Shown here in pieces: positions 25,342-35,400 of a DNA stretch of 50,929 nucleotides. This stretch comes from Bacteroidota bacterium (lineage in GTDB: Bacteria > Bacteroidota > Bacteroidia > B-17B0 > Aurantibacillaceae): assembly GCA_025963735.1 (NCBI GenBank), contig JAOQAF010000202.1, forward strand, positions 1 through 50,929. The letters run 5' to 3'. Numbering within the stretch: the first letter of the stretch is position 1; each line of letters begins with the position of its first letter. The notes under the pieces were generated by a model. That model made no database searches. It had not been told where the DNA came from and was given only the letters and a program-made list of their open reading frames with translations. The position numbers were made by a program, and so were the translations under genes.

Positions 25342-26283
25342 ATGAAGAACATAATTGATGCAGTAAGTAAACAGGCGCTTTGTGACGAGCTGAATAAAGA
25401 GCGTTATGTACGGAAGACCAATAATGGTCATAATGAAATATACATTATTACGCATCATAATTCACCCAATGTTATGCGTGAGATTGGACGATTACGTGAG
25501 GTAACTTTCAGGCATGCCGGCGGCGGAACAGGTAATGAAACAGACATTGATGAATTTGATACCAGCGATCATCCCTACCAGCAGTTATTGGTATGGAATC
25601 CGGCCGACAAGGAAATTGTGGGCGCTTACCGGTTCATTCTTTGTAAAGATGCTGAATATAAAAATGGTCATGTACATCTGGCCACTACCGAACTTTTTAA
25701 TTTCAGTCCTCAGTTTTGTGAAGAATATCTTCCTTATACAATTGAATTAGGACGATCTTTTATTCAACCTATGTATCAGCCAAGCGAGCAGTTTCGTAAA
25801 GGTTTGTTCAGCCTGGATAATCTCTGGGACGGGCTGGGCGCTATTGTGTTGGATAATCCGTCACAGAAGCACTTCTACGGAAAAGTAACCATGTATACCG
25901 ATTTTAATGTACAGGCGCGGGATTATATCCTTGCATTTATGAACCATTATTTTCCTGATCATGAAAAGCTTGTTGTTCCGATACACAGTGTTCGGATAGA
26001 AACGGATGTAAGCTCTTTTTTAAAAGAATTAGAAGGCCTGAATTATAAAGAAGGACATGCGTTACTAAATAAAAATGTAAGAAGTTTGGGGGAAAACATT
26101 CCTCCTTTAGTGAATGCCTATATGAACCTGAGCCCAACCATGAAGAGCTTTGGCACAGCCATAAACCCTACCTTTGGAGGAGTTGAAGAAACCGGCATTC
26201 TGGTAACAATTAACGATGTGTATGAAAGTAAAAAAGAAAGGCATTTTACTTCCTACCTTACAGAAAAGGCTCAGCGCCATTAA
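25342..26283 (+). CDS. GNAT-type lipid N-acyltransferase, GlsB/OlsB-like
   Basis: 313 residues from the ATG at 25342. An in-frame ATG at 25306 is rejected as a start because a -7-like box TATCTTTA (25323-25330) lies between the two. The family segment MREIGRLREVTFRHAGGGTG, then DIDEFD and YQQLLVWNPADKEIVGAYR, belongs to hemolysin-like GNAT enzymes that attach a 3-hydroxy fatty acid to an amino acid (ornithine in OlsB, glycine in Bacteroides GlsB). The product would be an aminolipid precursor in the inner membrane. The usual O-acyltransferase partner (GlsA or OlsA) is not adjacent. The substrate is not certain. The next gene, engB, is five bases away. Confidence 0.72.
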   Translation: MKNIIDAVSKQALCDELNKERYVRKTNNGHNEIYIITHHNSPNVMREIGRLREVTFRHAGGGTGNETDIDEFDTSDHPYQQLLVWNPADKEIVGAYRFILCKDAEYKNGHVHLATTELFNFSPQFCEEYLPYTIELGRSFIQPMYQPSEQFRKGLFSLDNLWDGLGAIVLDNPSQKHFYGKVTMYTDFNVQARDYILAFMNHYFPDHEKLVVPIHSVRIETDVSSFLKELEGLNYKEGHALLNKNVRSLGENIPPLVNAYMNLSPTMKSFGTAINPTFGGVEETGILVTINDVYESKKERHFTSYLTEKAQRH

Positions 26284-26288
26284 AAAAA

Positions 26289-26909
26289 ATGATAATAAAA
26301 AAAGCAATATTTAAACAAAGCGCCTCCCGTTTGCAGGAGTGTCCTAAATCGCATTTGGCAGAGTATGCTTTCATTGGACGCAGTAACGTGGGTAAGTCGT
26401 CGCTTATAAACATGCTTTGCAATAACAATGGGTTGGCAAAAACATCAAGTACTCCGGGCAAAACACAACTTATTAATTATTTTTTAATTAACGATAACTG
26501 GCACCTGGTCGATCTGCCTGGCTATGGCTATGCAAAAACAAGCAAAGATAACCGCGATAAATTTGAATCTATAATCAGCGATTATTGTCAGAAGCGCGAA
26601 AACCTTGCCACCTTATTTGTACTAATAGACAGCAGGCTGCCGTTGCAACGCATTGATCTGGAATTTATGCAATGGTGCAGCTCTAAAGAAATACCATTTA
26701 GTATTATCTATACCAAGGCCGATAAAAATTCGAAGGCAGAACTGGCCCGCAATATTAAAAATATTGAAACTGAATTAGCTAAACATTGGGAAGAGATTCC
26801 CAACAGCTTTATTACATCGGCCGAAAAAAAAATGGGACAGGATGAAGTTTTGGCGTTTATACACCATTACAACGAAGAGATAAAAAAGCATGATAATGAA
26901 AAATTCTAA
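26289..26909 (+). CDS. engB: Ribosome biogenesis GTPase YihA/YsxC (EngB)
   Basis: 206 residues. GTP-binding motifs are all present: G1 GRSNVGKS (residues 30-37), G2 SSTPGKTQLINYF, G3 DLPGYGYAKTSK, G4 YTKADK and the G5-like TSAEKK. The family assists assembly of the large ribosomal subunit and is essential in many bacteria. The gene follows the acyltransferase by five bases, and the next small gene follows closely. Confidence 0.96.
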   Translation: MIIKKAIFKQSASRLQECPKSHLAEYAFIGRSNVGKSSLINMLCNNNGLAKTSSTPGKTQLINYFLINDNWHLVDLPGYGYAKTSKDNRDKFESIISDYCQKRENLATLFVLIDSRLPLQRIDLEFMQWCSSKEIPFSIIYTKADKNSKAELARNIKNIETELAKHWEEIPNSFITSAEKKMGQDEVLAFIHHYNEEIKKHDNEKF

Positions 26910-26922
26910 CCCTGTGGTAAAA

Positions 26923-27252
26923 ATGGCTAGTGATTGGGAAACTTTGCAGATAAAATTAAATGAACGCTTCGGAGGAGAAATGGATTATGATACCATGCTC
27001 TTTATGATAGGACTTAACGAACTTGGCAAACCATTTAAAAAATACAAGAAGGATGAAAAACTGGAAGTGATGCATGTAGCTATTTGCACACTGCTAGAGC
27101 CCTTCGGTTTTTATGAATTTATCGGGAAAGATGAAGAAGGGTGGCCCCATTGGAAGTTGAAAGAAAATTTACCTCATCTCGATGCCAAACAACAAAACAA
27201 ACTCATTATCGATTCAATGATAGATTATTTTAAAAAGGGCGAGTTTATATAA
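26923..27252 (+). CDS. Small conserved-looking protein of unknown function
   Basis: 109 residues from the ATG at 26923; starts at 26890 or 26896 would overlap engB by 20 or 14 bases. The sequence begins ASDWETLQIKLNERFG and has MLFMIGLNELGK, LEVMHVAICTLLEPFGFYEF and DEEGWPHWKL segments, and is mostly helical. I believe similar proteins occur widely in Bacteroidota but know no function. Position right after engB suggests cotranscription. No cysteine motif, signal peptide or membrane segment. Confidence 0.7.
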   Translation: MASDWETLQIKLNERFGGEMDYDTMLFMIGLNELGKPFKKYKKDEKLEVMHVAICTLLEPFGFYEFIGKDEEGWPHWKLKENLPHLDAKQQNKLIIDSMIDYFKKGEFI

Positions 27253-27336
27253 TTCTTATAAAAGATCTAAATTTAAATACCGTTGGTATATTTATTGTAT
27301 GTTTAAACTGATTATCCTTATTTTAATTAAATAAAA

Positions 27337-28236
27337 ATGAAAAAATTCGAAATTAAAAAAATTCTTGTGCCCACTGACTTTTCAGATACGGCTGCCAATG
27401 CTTTAAAACAAGCCATTTCAATTGCAAAGGTTAATCACGCAAGCATTAAATTGATTCATGCTGTTAATTCGCTTTACACTACCGGTAGCGAACTTACTGT
27501 TCCTAATGAAAAACCATTTTTAGATAAGATCCAAAAAAGTGCTCTACTGCATTTAAAAACAATTGCCGGAACATATAAACTTTCAAGTGGTATCGACATT
27601 ACTTATGATGTTATTATGGGGGGTGTTGAAAAAGTAATTAATACAACTGCCTCAAAAGAAAAATTCAGTCTCATCATCATGGGTACCCATGGAACAACAG
27701 GAGCCAAAGAGTTTTTTATCGGAAGCAATGCTTATAAAGTAGTTCATAATTCAAGCTGTCCTGTAATTACCATACAGAAAAAAATTAAGAACGGTTTTAA
27801 AAATATTATCCTGCCTATTCGCTTAGGTCTTCACTCGCGCCAAAAAGTAGATTATGTGGTTGAGCTCGCAAAAATATTTGGTTCAACAATTCATATAACG
27901 GGCTTTACCTCAGACAGAAGCAAAGAGAGTAAAGACAAGGTAAAACAATATGTAAAACAGGTTGAGAAATATCTTGCCGATCAAAAATTACAATACACCT
28001 CCACCACTATTTTTGAAAACAATTTTACAAAGGAAATTCTCGCGCATGCTCATGGGCTACAGGCAGATCTTATAGCAATTATGAATGATAATGATTTCAG
28101 CCTGGATCAACTTGTCACAGGGCCTTATGCCAAACAGTTTGTGAACCATTCTGATATTCCGGTGTTAAGCGTGCCGGTTAAACAAAGCACCAATCTTAGT
28201 TATAGTCCTTATTTAAGTGGTGTAAGTCCAATTTAA
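27337..28236 (+). CDS. Tandem universal stress protein
   Basis: 299 residues with two UspA-like domains. The first (about 1-148) starts KKILVPTDFSDTAANAL and has the ATP-binding GTHGTTGAKEFFIGSNAYKVV motif and SCPVITI end. The second (about 155-285) starts NIILPIRLGLHSRQK and lacks the Gly-rich ATP motif, so only the first half is expected to bind nucleotide. Such proteins help survival in starvation or stress; the mechanism is usually unclear. Cytoplasmic. It stands alone with 84 bases upstream. Confidence 0.9.
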   Translation: MKKFEIKKILVPTDFSDTAANALKQAISIAKVNHASIKLIHAVNSLYTTGSELTVPNEKPFLDKIQKSALLHLKTIAGTYKLSSGIDITYDVIMGGVEKVINTTASKEKFSLIIMGTHGTTGAKEFFIGSNAYKVVHNSSCPVITIQKKIKNGFKNIILPIRLGLHSRQKVDYVVELAKIFGSTIHITGFTSDRSKESKDKVKQYVKQVEKYLADQKLQYTSTTIFENNFTKEILAHAHGLQADLIAIMNDNDFSLDQLVTGPYAKQFVNHSDIPVLSVPVKQSTNLSYSPYLSGVSPI

Positions 28237-28331
28237 TTTAATTTACTACCATTTCTTCTTTATTATGATAGTCCACAAACCAGACTAATCCTAAATAAAT
28301 AAAAACGGTATTTTGCTTCCACGGCTTGATG

Positions 28332-28339
28332 TATCTTTG
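28332..28339 (+). promoter_or_regulatory. -7 box (TATCTTTG) near the dioxygenase start
   Basis: An exact TAnnTTTG match, eight bases before the ATG at 28348. TTTG at 28312-28315 lies 16 bases upstream, slightly short for a -33 box. The transcript start would be at or next to the ATG. Confidence 0.5.
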
Positions 28340-28347
28340 TACGGCAA

Positions 28348-29235
28348 ATGGACCGCAAGCAATTTATAAAATCCCTTGGGATCCTCTCATTAACCGGAGT
28401 TAGCATGAAACTTAATTCTTTAAATTCAATTTTTGATAAAAGCGCTCCAACTGAAAGAATGCCTTTATTGTTCGTAGGTCATGGAAACCCTATGAATGCG
28501 ATTGAAGACAATGCATTTTCCCGTGAGATGAAAGCCATTGGAAAAACCCTGCCTAAACCGAAAGCAATTTTAATGGTATCGGCCCATTGGGAAACAAAAG
28601 GCACTTTTGTAACTGCACAGGATCTTCCCCCTACTATTCATGATTTCGGCGGATTTCCAAAAGAGTTGTTTGCCACGCAATATCCGGCTCCGGGGAGTAA
28701 GTGGCTAAGAGAAGAGGCCAAAAAATCTGTCACGCTAACAAATGTGGAGCTTAACGAAGATTGGGGTTTTGACCACGGCTGCTGGAGCGTAACAAAAAAT
28801 ATATTTCCTGAAGCTAATATACCTGTTATTCAACTGAGTCTGGATTACGGAAAAGACGCGCAGTATCATTACGATCTCGCCAAACAATTATCCTCGCTCC
28901 GGGAAAAAGGTGTATTGGTTATTGGGAGCGGAAACATGGTTCATAATTTCGGTTATGTTCAAATAAAGAATAATGACTTTAACGCTCCGTTTGGTCACGA
29001 CTGGGCTCTGGAAGCAAATGAAAAATTTAAAAAATATATTTTAACCGACGATCATAAGTCTTTGATTGACTATAAAAAACAAGGACGTGAAATCAATCTT
29101 GCAGTTCCAACGCCTGAACATTATTTGCCTTTATTGTATACGCTGGCACTTAAAGAAAAAAATGAAAACATTACTTTTTTTAATGATGTAGCACTTGCCG
29201 GATCTTTTAGCATGACCTCGGTGATGATTAAATAA
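28348..29235 (+). CDS. DODA-type extradiol aromatic-ring dioxygenase (YgiD family)
   Basis: 295 residues. It resembles 4,5-DOPA dioxygenases of the LigB type, which use Fe(II) or Zn(II). The expected metal and catalytic histidines are in FVGHGNPMNA, SAHWET, GNMVHNFGY and PTPEHYLPL, and the DHGCWSV segment is present. Members open catechol rings; E. coli YgiD acts on DOPA, but the natural substrate is unknown in most bacteria. The first ~30 residues (DRKQFIKSLGILSLTG) resemble the export leaders of Bacteroidota secreted oxidoreductases, without a full twin-arginine motif. It stands alone. Confidence 0.88.
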   Translation: MDRKQFIKSLGILSLTGVSMKLNSLNSIFDKSAPTERMPLLFVGHGNPMNAIEDNAFSREMKAIGKTLPKPKAILMVSAHWETKGTFVTAQDLPPTIHDFGGFPKELFATQYPAPGSKWLREEAKKSVTLTNVELNEDWGFDHGCWSVTKNIFPEANIPVIQLSLDYGKDAQYHYDLAKQLSSLREKGVLVIGSGNMVHNFGYVQIKNNDFNAPFGHDWALEANEKFKKYILTDDHKSLIDYKKQGREINLAVPTPEHYLPLLYTLALKEKNENITFFNDVALAGSFSMTSVMIK

Positions 29236-29510
29236 ATTGATCTGTTGACTATTAAGCCTACCGTTACAATCCGTAAACGATATTCTTAAATTATTCTTTA
29301 GGGATTTCCCCATAAATTTAAGTTAAGTAGTTAGTTATCTGTTGATAATTTATTCATAGATGCATTCTACTTATTCATCAACCAATAACCTTAGTTCGTC
29401 TCCAAAAAAACTAAAAAGCGTGAAATGTTTTCTACAAGTTCATAATACCGTAAATATTGTGCCAGCCCTTTCAAATTATTGTGTAAATTAGAGAAACTAA
29501 AACAATAAAC

Positions 29511-29978
29511 ATGGAAGTTAATCCTACCTTATCTTGGTTATTTGAAAAGTATCAACAGAACCCTAATGAAATATGGGATATTTCTGAAAGTTTTAATCCC
29601 CTGCTTCAGAATGCACCACACAATATTCACGCCTTAGGTACTTATCTTGTAACCAAAGGATTTGTAAAAAACCCTACTTTTTTGAATACAGGTGGCTTTA
29701 CCTGCACCATTACCACATTAGGAATTGTGCAAATAAGCAATGTATTGAATGATGTAAAATACATGATTCTGGAAGCGGCAATTGAAAAGGAAAAATCTTC
29801 TGTGATGGAAATTCTGGAAGTTGAACCAGAGCATATTAAACGCGCTCACGATTATACAAATTATTTAAAGCGCGCCGGAATCATTGAATGTATTTTCCAT
29901 AATAACGATGTACTGGCAACCCCTACTTTTTATGGAAGAGAATGGTATCATGCCAATAAACGCGCCTTCGCTAATTAA
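29511..29978 (+). CDS. Protein of unknown function, possible winged-helix tail
   Basis: 155 residues; not recognised. It is soluble, without signal peptide. The C-terminal half (KYMILEAAIEKEKSSVMEIL, then YTNYLKRAGIIECIF and a strand pair) has the shape of a winged helix-turn-helix, but this is a guess from pattern only. Two Cys are present. The upstream 275 bases hold no clear feature besides AT-rich DNA; a weak TAAATTAG lies near 29482. The gene ends at a bidirectional terminator shared with glutamine synthetase. Confidence 0.55.
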   Translation: MEVNPTLSWLFEKYQQNPNEIWDISESFNPLLQNAPHNIHALGTYLVTKGFVKNPTFLNTGGFTCTITTLGIVQISNVLNDVKYMILEAAIEKEKSSVMEILEVEPEHIKRAHDYTNYLKRAGIIECIFHNNDVLATPTFYGREWYHANKRAFAN

Positions 29979-30001
29979 TTGATTTAAAACCGCACCCCCA
30001 T

Positions 30002-30030
30002 AAAAAAAGCCGCAAATTGCGGCTTTTTTA
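30002..30030. terminator. Bidirectional terminator between unknown gene and glutamine synthetase
   Basis: GCCGC and GCGGC form a stem with flanking A and T runs on both sides (AAAAAAGCCGC against GCGGCTTTTTT), so it works on either strand. Loop AAATT. Confidence 0.85.
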
Positions 30031-30042
30031 TTTTTAATTAAT

Positions 30043-32232
30043 CTATCTTAAATACAGCATTTCCCTGTATTTTGGTAATGGCCAGGTCGCATCATCAACA
30101 ATATTCTCCAGCTTATCTACATTGTAACGTATAGTTTCAAAAAATGGTTTTACTTTTTCACAATAGGCATGCGCTTGTTTCTTTGATGTATCAAGGTTAT
30201 TGGCCTTTCTTCTTTCCTCAGTCATTTCATCTGCCGCCTTCTTTATAATAGTAACCCTCTCGCTTATTTCTTTTATCAGTTCAATCTGAGTGTCGGCAGC
30301 TTTTTTAAAATCACCGGCGCTCAAAATATTTTTTAATCCTGCGGCATTATCAATTAAAATTTTCTGATAAATCAGTGAAGCAGGAATAATCTGGTTGTTA
30401 ACCATGTCTGCTATAATACGCGATTCGATCTGAATTTTTTTAGTATAGGTTTCAAGGCTTATTTCATAGCGAGCTTCCTGTTCACGGTGATTTAATATGC
30501 CCTGTGACTCAAACATGTGAAGGGTCTTTTTACTGATCATTGCCTCCAGCGCTCCGGGTGTAGTAGGAATGTTATTTAGTCCGCGTTTTTTTGCTTCCGC
30601 TTTCCATTCATCGCCATAACCATTTCCTTCAAAACGAATGCGTTTGCTGGCTATAATATATTTTTTAAGCACCTGAAAAATGGCTGCATCTTTTTCAACC
30701 TTTTTATCCATTAAACCATCTACTTCATTTTTAAATGCAACTAATTGCTGAGCTACTATCGCATTAAGTACAGTCATTGGACCACCGCAATTGGCCGAGG
30801 ATCCAACCGCCCTGAATTCAAACTTATTTCCTGTAAAGGCAAAAGGCGAAGTTCTGTTTCTATCTGTATTATCTAATAAAATATCAGGTATTTTACCAAT
30901 GTTTAATTTAAGCGCTGTTTTTTCTTCAGGACTCATTTTTCCACTGTGCACTGCCTTTTCAAGCTCATCAAGCACTTTTGATAATTGTTCGCCCAAAAAC
31001 ACGCTCATAATGGCCGGCGGCGCTTCGTTTGCGCCCAGGCGGTGATCGTTATTGGCGGAAGCAATTGAGGCACGTAATAAATCCGCATGTTCGTAAACAG
31101 CCATTACGGTATTAACGAAAAACGTGAGGAACTGCAAATTGGTTTTTGGGGTTTTACCCGGCGATAACAGATTTTTTCCGGTATTGGTTGCCAGGCTCCA
31201 GTTGCTATGCTTGCCGCTTCCATTAACTCCTGCATAAGGTTTTTCATGTAACAGCACCCTAAAATTATGACGAATAGCCACCTTTTCCATAACATCCATT
31301 AGGAGCAGGTTGTGATCTACAGCCAGATTGGTTTCTTCAAAAACCGGAGCGCATTCAAACTGAGCAGGTGCTACTTCGTTGTGCCGCGTTCTCACCGGTA
31401 TTCCAAGCAAGTGCGCTTCATATTCAAAATCGCGCATATACGCCGCAACCCTTTCAGGTATCGAGCCCCAATAATGGTCTTCCAATTGCTGACCTTTTGC
31501 TGATGCATGCCCGAACAGAGTTCGGCCCGTTTGCTGAAGGTCATAACGTATATTATATAGAGCAGAATCCACTAAAAAATATTCCTGCTCCCAGCCTAAT
31601 GTGGCGATAACTTTTGTAACATTCTTATCAAAATACTGGCAAACGTCTGTCGCTGCCTTATCAACAGCGGATAATGATTTTAATAAAGGAGTTTTAAAAT
31701 CAAGGGATTCGCCGGTATACGAAATAAAAATAGTTGGAATACATAATGTCTGACCCCAGATAAAAGCCGGAGAGGTAGGATCCCACGCCGTATAACCACG
31801 GGCTTCGAATGTATTACGAATTCCGCCGTTCGGAAAAGAAGAGGCGTCAGGCTCTTGCTGTACTAAGGCATTCCCGCTGAAGCGTTCGATGGCTCTTCCA
31901 CCTTCTATGGGTTCAAAAAAACCATCATGTTTTTCTGCCGTAGCACCGGATAAGGGTTGAAACCAGTGAGTAAAATGAGTTACTCCTTTAGCCTGAGCCC
32001 AGGCTTTCATACAGGCTGCCACCTGATCAGCCATTTTCCGCTCAACAATAGTGCCCTGGTGCATGGAGTTTTGGATACTGTTGAATGCTTCTTCGGAAAG
32101 ATATTCCCTCATGGCATCTAATCCAAATACATCGGACCCATAATACTGCGACACCTGTTTTGTTGATTTATCAATTGGCACGGGTACACGTTTAATAACG
32201 TCCTGCATGGCTAAAATTCGTCTGCTTGTCAT
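30043..32232 (-). CDS. glnN: Glutamine synthetase, type III
   Basis: 729 residues from the ATG at 32232, which is the usual length for GSIII. It joins glutamate and ammonia with ATP to form glutamine. An N-terminal GSIII-specific part contains HWFQPLSGATAEKHDGFFEP and the signature LGWEQEYFLVD; catalytic segments ARHNEVAPAQFE-like (RTRHNEVAPAQFECAP), KPYAGVNGSGKHSNWS and NRTSPFAFTGNKFEFRA follow. The longer reading from TTG at 32262 is rejected: a perfect -7 box (32256-32249) lies inside it. The promoter GTTG-N20-TACTTTTG gives a leader of about 10 bases. Confidence 0.96.
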   Translation of the reverse strand: MTSRRILAMQDVIKRVPVPIDKSTKQVSQYYGSDVFGLDAMREYLSEEAFNSIQNSMHQGTIVERKMADQVAACMKAWAQAKGVTHFTHWFQPLSGATAEKHDGFFEPIEGGRAIERFSGNALVQQEPDASSFPNGGIRNTFEARGYTAWDPTSPAFIWGQTLCIPTIFISYTGESLDFKTPLLKSLSAVDKAATDVCQYFDKNVTKVIATLGWEQEYFLVDSALYNIRYDLQQTGRTLFGHASAKGQQLEDHYWGSIPERVAAYMRDFEYEAHLLGIPVRTRHNEVAPAQFECAPVFEETNLAVDHNLLLMDVMEKVAIRHNFRVLLHEKPYAGVNGSGKHSNWSLATNTGKNLLSPGKTPKTNLQFLTFFVNTVMAVYEHADLLRASIASANNDHRLGANEAPPAIMSVFLGEQLSKVLDELEKAVHSGKMSPEEKTALKLNIGKIPDILLDNTDRNRTSPFAFTGNKFEFRAVGSSANCGGPMTVLNAIVAQQLVAFKNEVDGLMDKKVEKDAAIFQVLKKYIIASKRIRFEGNGYGDEWKAEAKKRGLNNIPTTPGALEAMISKKTLHMFESQGILNHREQEARYEISLETYTKKIQIESRIIADMVNNQIIPASLIYQKILIDNAAGLKNILSAGDFKKAADTQIELIKEISERVTIIKKAADEMTEERRKANNLDTSKKQAHAYCEKVKPFFETIRYNVDKLENIVDDATWPLPKYREMLYLR

Positions 32233-32248
32233 TTTATCTGATTTTTGA

Positions 32249-32279
32249 CAAAAGTATATCAAAAAAAGGGGGGGTGCAA
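32249..32279 (-). promoter_or_regulatory. Promoter of glutamine synthetase III
   Basis: On the minus strand TTG (32279-32277), a 20-base spacer and TACTTTTG (32256-32249) fit the Bacteroidota pattern. The ATG at 32232 is 16 bases past the box. A run of seven G (32268-32274, plus strand) lies in the spacer. Confidence 0.6.
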
Positions 32280-32388
32280 CTAAAAAAGTATGAAAATTTA
32301 AGCCTTGGATCTTAAAAACAGATACATTAGTGCAAAATTATTAACTTTTATAAAAATGATGTTAATAACAGGTAACTAACTACGGCAC

Positions 32389-32416
32389 AAAAAAACCCGG
32401 CTTTGCTGGCCGGGTT
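32389..32416 (-). terminator. Rho-independent terminator after large T9SS protein gene
   Basis: An eight-pair perfect stem AACCCGGC against GCCGGGTT with a seven-base loop, followed on the minus strand by a T run, 22 bases past the stop codon. Confidence 0.85.
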
Positions 32417-32437
32417 AAAACAGTTGATAAAACTTTA

Positions 32438-35400
32438 TTAATGAAGAACGATTTTCTTAGTAACACTTTCCTTATCAGTAGTTACACGTATAAGTACAAC
32501 TTGGTTGTGAAGATCAAGATTAAGATGAGTTTCTGTTGCAGTTCCGTTAACGGTTATGTTTTCCATTAATTTTTGGCCAACAATATTATAAACGGATATA
32601 ACAGCTTTTGTATTTTGTGCGAAGATGGTATTAACAACAGCGCCATCGTTATCCTGATTTATAAAAATAGTATTGGCAACAGAAGCGCTGGAATTGTTAG
32701 AAACCCCTGTAGTTATTCCTTGCGCGCAAATGTTCAATTCGAAACGTGCCGCAGAAGTAGTATCATTAATGCTACAAATATAAGGACCGTTAGCCAGAGA
32801 ATGATTAACATTTAAAAGCTTATCTCTTAAAACCACGCAAGATGGATCAGGAAGATTTTGAAGGTCAATAGGCGAAATAGTATAAATACCGGTGCTAGCT
32901 ACCTTAACCAGAACCGGAATGCTTACACTTTGTGTTGCCGGAATAGGTAAACTGTTAATAGAATAATCCACATTACCGGTTCCTTTACTTGAAATAGAAG
33001 TGTAATGCGAATAGGCGCCCGGATACCCTGCATAACCAGGGGTTGTAAATAATTTATTTGCATCCCATTCTGCATCAAAAGTGCTAGTGGCCGCTGAGTG
33101 AAAACGGAAACCCGTTTCATCGGATTCGCCCGCGTTACCGTTTATTTTTAATTTTAATGTCAAACCAATATTTGCACTTGGCGATGCGGTTTTTAATAAT
33201 TGGTTTGCTACTGTATTATTAGAAACTTTATTTGACTCTGCGGAAATTAAAGAAGTGTTATTTAAAGCCTGAACATAAAAACCCTGACCCATAGGAATTA
33301 CGTCGGTTCCACCATTTGTTCCAAAACCTCCTACATAAGAAGTTGATGTACCAAGATCTGCATTATAAACATAAATCGCATCCGCTACCTGAAGATTGCC
33401 ATTTCGAAGTTTTGTCCATGAAATAGGCGAAGCATAGGGATTGGAAACTAAATTATAACCTTGTACAGATGCAGGCACCGTAGGTGTATTGGTTACAGGC
33501 ATAATAACCGGGCCGGTAACTGGCGCTCCTGTAACAGTCCAGATTTTATCTGCCGCAGATGAAGTGCTGGAAGCAAGATAAACCCAATAACCTTTACCTA
33601 CCACCAATGGATCGGTTACCACAATAGTTGTATCGTAACCATTAGGATCTGTTTCTTTCCACCCTTGTACCGATTCAAAATAATATCCGCCGGCAGAAGT
33701 TACTCCGGTAGCAGAACCTTCAATTGTCATAGGAATTTGGCCATACCAGCTATTGAATGTTTGTCCGCTGACACCACTTACACCTAACTGAGCCCATCCC
33801 GCAGAACCTCCTTTAGCGAAAGTTTCAACCGTTACATTTCCGCTTAGAGATCCGCCTGAACTGATTTCAGCAATGCGGCCTTTCAAATTCAAGGTAGATT
33901 TAAGAGTTAGATTTCCACCTGTATTCAAAGTAGCTCCGGTTATTTTAACTGAATCAGTAATCTCTATTGAATTCCCTAAATTTAGTGTAGATCCGGTCTT
34001 TGTAAGGTTCAGCGCCTTTATAGTTTTAGAACTTGAAGAGCTTTGATCCATAAACAAACCATTAGTAAGTGCTCCTGTTCCTCCTAAGGTAAGGTTGGAA
34101 CTGCCCGAGCCTATAAACACCCCAGCCGCAGCTGAGGCCGGAAAGGTCGTAGCGCCGTTTAATTTTAATGTTTTACCGTTTAAATTTATATTTCCATTGG
34201 ATAATGAAGCTGTGCTGGTTACCGATAAATCAGAACCAAGGGTTAACGTTTGCCCTGCGCGGTTAAGAAATAATTTATTAATACTAAATGTTGTGGCACC
34301 CGCCGCAAAATTAACTGTACCAATAGCACCTGATCCACCGATATTTAAAATTGAATTTCCCGTTTTAATAAAGCCTCCGGAAGTAGAGATGGGACCGTTC
34401 AAATATAAACTCCTTATAGGGGTTCCATTCATTTTATAACTTCCGTTAGTTGCATTAAAATTATTATTTACGGTAAAATCGCCGGCAGCTTGAATATCTG
34501 CCCCCCCAGAAATAGTCATGTTATAATGTGCGCTCGAAATCGGAGCAATTATACCGGCTGTTTGGGCATAATTTATGAGCGACCCTGTTTGGATATTCAC
34601 ATTGGCTGTAGGAAAAGTAATGTTTTGAAGAGTAAGTGTAGCTTGATTATTCACCTGTAGAGAAGTAGTTGACCCTACAAATAGTGTATGAGTCGTGGGA
34701 ATGGTTAAATTTATACTGGTGGTTCCTGTTCCAACATGAACGGTAGTAAGACTTCCGGTAAAAGAAATACTTGTTCCCGCCATATTTGAAAGATTAATGC
34801 TTGGCGCATTTGTAAAATAAAAAGTTTGAGCCTGAGCCGAAAAACTTGTTGGGGGAGTTCCTGTTCCATTGCCAGCTGTACCCCAAGAAGCTAAATTATC
34901 TATTTGACCAACGCCATTGTAATAAAAAATGGGAGAAGTTAAGCCTGTAATAATAATATCATCAACGGCATAAAAGTCACCTGTATTATTAGATGTAAAA
35001 GCTATTTTAAATTTCACGGAGGTAAAGCCATCAATAGAAGAAGGTAAAGTAATAGAAGGCACAGCAGCCCATGCACCATTATTAGAAACATTGGTAAAAG
35101 GAACTAAAATAGGATAAGTTGCGCCCCCATCTACACTAAAAAACAAAGAAAAAGTACGGGTAGATCCAACATCCAGTAAAGCATTAAAGTTCATGGTCAT
35201 ATTACTTTTTCCTAATGTACTAAAAACAGGAGATTCAGCAGATTCTGTTGTTCCGGAAACCCCGTCATAAGATGCCAGCATGTATCCTCCAGAGGATCCA
35301 GAAACAGTACAGGTAGCATAGCCGGGAGGCATTCCTGTTCCGTCTTCAGCATAGAAATCACCCGAAGATACCCATCCTGAAGGCAAAAAATTTCCGGAAG

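Noticed and set aside
29236-29510. Hidden small gene or RNA in the 275-base gap
   Set aside because: AT-rich with no strong hairpin, no clear promoter and no convincing short reading frame.
32268-32274. Run of seven G as a quadruplex or phase-variation tract
   Set aside because: A single short run in a promoter spacer; no further G runs for a quadruplex. Length variation is possible but unsupported by one sequence.
34000-35300. CRISPR-like or tandem DNA repeats in the large T9SS gene
   Set aside because: The repetition is only Gly/Thr/Ser-rich protein composition; no exact DNA repeat units with regular spacing are seen.
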